Source: Yersinia enterocolitica
Lineage (GTDB): Bacteria > Pseudomonadota > Gammaproteobacteria > Enterobacterales > Enterobacteriaceae
Assembly: GCA_002082245.2 (NCBI GenBank)
Contig: NBTC02000002.1
Location: 4,154,001-4,218,000 of the forward strand
Reading direction: 5' to 3'
DNA length: 64,000 bases
The translations under genes were made by a program, and so were the position numbers. The notes under the pieces were generated by a model. The model did no database searches. It saw only the letters and a list, made by a program, of their open reading frames with translations, and had not been told where the DNA came from. The number at the start of each line of letters is the position of its first letter. The stretch's first letter is position 1. Shown here in pieces: positions 62,694 to 64,000 of this stretch.

Positions 62694-64000
62694 TCCTTTT
62701 TGAACAGTTGGCGAAAATGGCGGCGCAAGACCCTCTGCGCCCTGCATTGTGCGATAGTTATCAGGTGATTAACTACGGTGAATTACTGCCCAAAATAGCG
62801 GCATTGGCAGAGAGGTTCCGCCACCAGAAAATAGCGCGACTGGCACTCTTGCTGGATAACGGCATTGACTGGGCCATTATCGATTTGGCTTGCGCATTAG
62901 CCAATATTGTTATGATACCGGTGCCGGTTTTTTTCAGTAATGAACAGCAGAATTGGCTACTGGATAGTAGCGGTGCGGATGCTTTGATTGGCCCTGCACG
63001 CGCGGATTGGATAACTACCACATCATTTGAATACGCTCTGCAACGCCGCCAACCGATAGCGGTGCCCGAGTTACCACCGCATACCGCAAAAATCACTTAT
63101 ACATCGGGGACCACGAGCCATCCCAAAGGGGTATGCCTGAGTTGGGATCATCAGATGCAAGTCAGTCTATCGCTTATCGACAGAGTGGCTCCTGCCAATG
63201 TTGAACAGCATCTGACATTGCTGCCCCTTTCAACATTACTTGAAAACATTACCGGACTGTATGTTCCGCTGTTAAGCGGGGCATGTAGCCGTATACCGCC
63301 GCTTGCTGAAGTGGGTTTTACCGGCTCCAGCCAATTCTCCTATCAGATCCTTGCCCAAGCAATTCAACAGTGGCGCCCGCACAGCTTGGTACTGGTACCC
63401 GAGCTATTACGCTTGTTGGTGATGTTATGTGCCATAAATCCAGATCTGACACAGAGTTTACGTTTTGTTGCTGTTGGCGGGGGCAAGGTTGCCACGGATT
63501 TAGTGGCTAAATCACATCAATTAGGATTGCCGGTTTATGAAGGATATGGGTTATCAGAATGTGGTTCGGTGGTTGCCCTAAATACGCAGGGGGATATGTT
63601 GCCCGGCTCAGTGGGTAAACCATTAGCGCATTGTCAGATAAGCATCGCGCAAGATGGGGAAATTCTGATTTCTGGTTCAACAATGCTTGGCTATTTGGGC
63701 GAGTCGGCACCGGCACAAGCTGTGACGACTGGTGATCTTGGGCATTTTGATAACCAAGGTTTTCTGCATATTACTGGCCGTAAAAAGAATGTTCAGATTA
63801 CAGCATTTGGTCGGAATTTTTCCCCAGAATGGGTTGAAGCCGAAGCCCAAGTTTTTCCGGCGATATCTCGTATTGTCATCTTTGGTGATGGGTTAACCGC
63901 CAATGTCGCCTTGATCCAACCGACACCCGGTTATGAAAATAGTCTTGCAGATCAAATAGCTCAACTTAATAGACGGCTGCCTGATTACGCACAGGTTCAC
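62690..64000 (+). CDS. AMP-dependent acyl/aryl ligase (3' end beyond window)
   Basis: Adenylate-forming enzyme, first 437 codons present. Core motifs: YTSGTTSHPKGVCLSW (P-loop) near residue 140, EGYGLSECGSVVALN near 284, TTGDLGHFDNQGFLHITGRK near 350 and the hinge GRKKNVQITAFGRNFSPEW, where the usual catalytic Lys region begins. Resembles long-chain acyl-CoA synthetase-type ligases. ATG at 62690 overlaps the hemolysin-like stop and has AAAGGAGG upstream. Substrate unknown; genes to the right may define the pathway. Confidence 0.88.
   Translation, partial: MILFEQLAKMAAQDPLRPALCDSYQVINYGELLPKIAALAERFRHQKIARLALLLDNGIDWAIIDLACALANIVMIPVPVFFSNEQQNWLLDSSGADALIGPARADWITTTSFEYALQRRQPIAVPELPPHTAKITYTSGTTSHPKGVCLSWDHQMQVSLSLIDRVAPANVEQHLTLLPLSTLLENITGLYVPLLSGACSRIPPLAEVGFTGSSQFSYQILAQAIQQWRPHSLVLVPELLRLLVMLCAINPDLTQSLRFVAVGGGKVATDLVAKSHQLGLPVYEGYGLSECGSVVALNTQGDMLPGSVGKPLAHCQISIAQDGEILISGSTMLGYLGESAPAQAVTTGDLGHFDNQGFLHITGRKKNVQITAFGRNFSPEWVEAEAQVFPAISRIVIFGDGLTANVALIQPTPGYENSLADQIAQLNRRLPDYAQVH

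Overview
The window is a chromosomal stretch of a Yersinia-like enterobacterium (Yersiniaceae; an aerobactin-positive environmental species such as the Y. frederiksenii/intermedia group is the best guess). This rests on protein resemblance (IucABC, GltS, MmuP/MmuM, YtcA-MdtNOP and FidL-like proteins all look enterobacterial), on an ERIC-like palindrome, and on AT-rich non-coding DNA between moderate-GC operons. No tRNA, rRNA, CRISPR array, integrase or intact insertion sequence was seen. The species cannot be fixed by reading alone.

Layout. (1) 1-5280: aerobactin locus. iucA-iucB-iucC lie on the minus strand (iucC runs off the left edge). Divergent from them are a ShiF-type MFS protein and a siderophore-interacting flavin reductase, with a strong Fur box in the shared promoter. 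(2) 5605-17141: a cellulose operon bcsO-Q-A-B-C-D-Z with tightly coupled genes, preceded by a perfect 13-bp inverted repeat. (3) 17347-23685: a metal-dependent amidohydrolase followed by a YtcA-MdtN-MdtO-MdtP type efflux operon. (4) 23686-26565: an AT-rich, decayed zone holding remnants of a minus-strand regulator/fidL pair and of a LuxR-type regulator, then about 1 kb without genes.

(5) 26566-55213: a complete type VI secretion cluster: tssB, tssC, tssK, tssL, an OmpA-domain anchor, hcp, clpV, vgrG, a DUF4123 chaperone, three tandem Tli1-like lipoprotein genes (the middle one frameshifted), a Tle1 phospholipase effector, PAAR, an unknown membrane protein, tssM, tssA, tssF, tssG, tssJ, tssE and a VasL/TssA-like protein. 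VgrG, DUF4123, PAAR and Tle1 form one effector-loading module, with the lipoproteins as likely immunity proteins.

(6) 55447-64000: a 30-codon ORF translationally coupled to an MFS exporter; mmuP-mmuM (minus) with a MetJ box; gltS (minus); a Tat-exported beta-carbonic anhydrase (minus); and the start of an operon with a thermostable-hemolysin family protein and an AMP-forming ligase cut by the right edge.

The most notable points are the tandem immunity array with an A8/A9 frameshift and a leftover effector start codon, the small ORF coupled to the MFS gene, three 7-8 residue repeats across the tssG/tssJ junction, a structured hcp-clpV spacer, and several poly(A)-tract frameshifts that may reflect decay, slippage or sequencing error.
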